A stretch of 64,000 bases of DNA, taken from contig MCGE01000020.1 of the NCBI GenBank assembly GCA_002105175.1, forward strand, positions 496,001-560,000. Reading direction: 5' to 3'. The first letter of the stretch is position 1, and each line of letters begins with the position of its first letter. The notes under the pieces were generated by a model. That model was given only the letters and a program-made list of their open reading frames with translations. It was not told where the DNA came from and did not search any database. Positions 63,532 to 64,000 of the stretch are shown here, piece by piece. The stretch is from Absidia repens (Eukaryota; Mucoromycota; Mucoromycetes; Mucorales; Cunninghamellaceae). The translations under genes and the position numbers were made by a program.

Positions 63532-64000
63532 TTAAAATTCTACACCTTCCACCTTGAGTTCCTTTTCAATCACGTCAATCACCAATTGGGGATCGGCGCG
63601 TTCCACATGTACGACGGAGCGTTCCTTGTCCAAAAGTCCAATGAATTCCTTGGGGAGGACTTGGGCTTGGAAATCAAATCCTTGCTCTTCCTTCAAGGCC
63701 ATTTCGACGGCTTCGGAGAACTTGGCAGGATGAGCGGTGGCCAAACAGATCATGGCGTGGGAACCTTGGGGCAATAAGGAGAGGCTATCGCGTTCAGCAA
63801 GACGATCGGCAGCAACCACACCGACCGAAGTGTGAGGATCCAATACATAGTTGTGCTTTTGGTGATAGTCACGGATGCCGTTGATTGTATCCTTGTCAGT
63901 GACCATGGCCGAATCGAAGATCTTGCGAGCATTCAACACCACGCTATCAGAGACGCGGAACACACCGTCGGTTTTGAGTTCGTCCATCCATTGCGCCACC
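63532..64000 (-). CDS. THR4: Threonine synthase, C-terminal part (cut by window edge)
   Basis: PLP enzyme for the last step of threonine synthesis from O-phosphohomoserine. Only the final ~155 residues are inside the window; the frame is open to base 64000 and the start lies beyond it. Visible motifs: the domain closing the active site (DPHTSVGVVAADRL), the typical ICLATAHPAKFSEAVEMAL and GFDFQAQVLPKEFIGLLDKE, and a C-terminal VIEKELKVEGVEF. This matches fungal Thr4 C-termini. No intron is seen in this part. Confidence 0.93.
   Translation of the reverse strand, partial: VAQWMDELKTDGVFRVSDSVVLNARKIFDSAMVTDKDTINGIRDYHQKHNYVLDPHTSVGVVAADRLAERDSLSLLPQGSHAMICLATAHPAKFSEAVEMALKEEQGFDFQAQVLPKEFIGLLDKERSVVHVERADPQLVIDVIEKELKVEGVEF

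Overview
The window looks like nuclear DNA of a filamentous, early-diverging fungus, most likely Mucoromycota. This is inferred from: fungal-type gene content (Zn2Cys6 regulator, Ecl1-like protein, fungal THO2, GPR1/FUN34/YaaH transporter, thaumatin-like secreted protein); many short GT-AG introns with GTAAGT-type donors; AT-rich, homopolymer-laden intergenic DNA; and eEF2, sirtuin and RBBP4-type proteins that resemble animal forms. No species was identified and no database was searched. Multi-exon models were built by hand from splice signals, and every complete model closes in frame.

Layout, left to right: NUP35/53 nucleoporin (-) divergent from an FSH-type serine hydrolase (+); a Zn2Cys6 regulator with polyglutamine tracts (+); a repeat block at 7-10.6 kb made of three near-identical tandem LTR-like units, one diverged unit and the decayed end of an element ORF, next to tRNA-Thr(AGU); farnesyltransferase beta (-) divergent from an RBBP4/MSI1-type WD40 protein (+); an Ecl1-like zinc protein with an overlapping upstream ORF (+); a 7TM receptor with a very long tail (-); mitochondrial IF-3 (-); a 428-bp foldback element; a DH-domain RhoGEF (-); a region with decayed coding-like pieces (32.3-33.4 kb); a thaumatin-like protein (+); THO2 (+); an acetate/ammonium-type transporter (-); a tau/MAP-like tandem repeat protein (-); V-ATPase subunit B (-); eEF2 (-); coatomer delta (-); a SIRT1-type sirtuin (+); and the C-terminal end of threonine synthase (-), cut by the window edge.

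Most genes are housekeeping and unrelated in function: nuclear pore, mRNA export, chromatin, prenylation, Rho signalling, vacuolar acidification, COPI traffic and translation. No operon-like pathway cluster is present. The repeats are more distinctive: besides the LTR-like array, one dispersed element of about 650 bp occurs five times in the window, in both orientations, always between genes.

The most notable observations are a tau-family-like microtubule-binding protein with ten 30-residue repeats, a predicted 2-nucleotide exon in eEF2 required to make the conserved N-terminus, and the five-copy dispersed element built from internal ~105-bp subunits.
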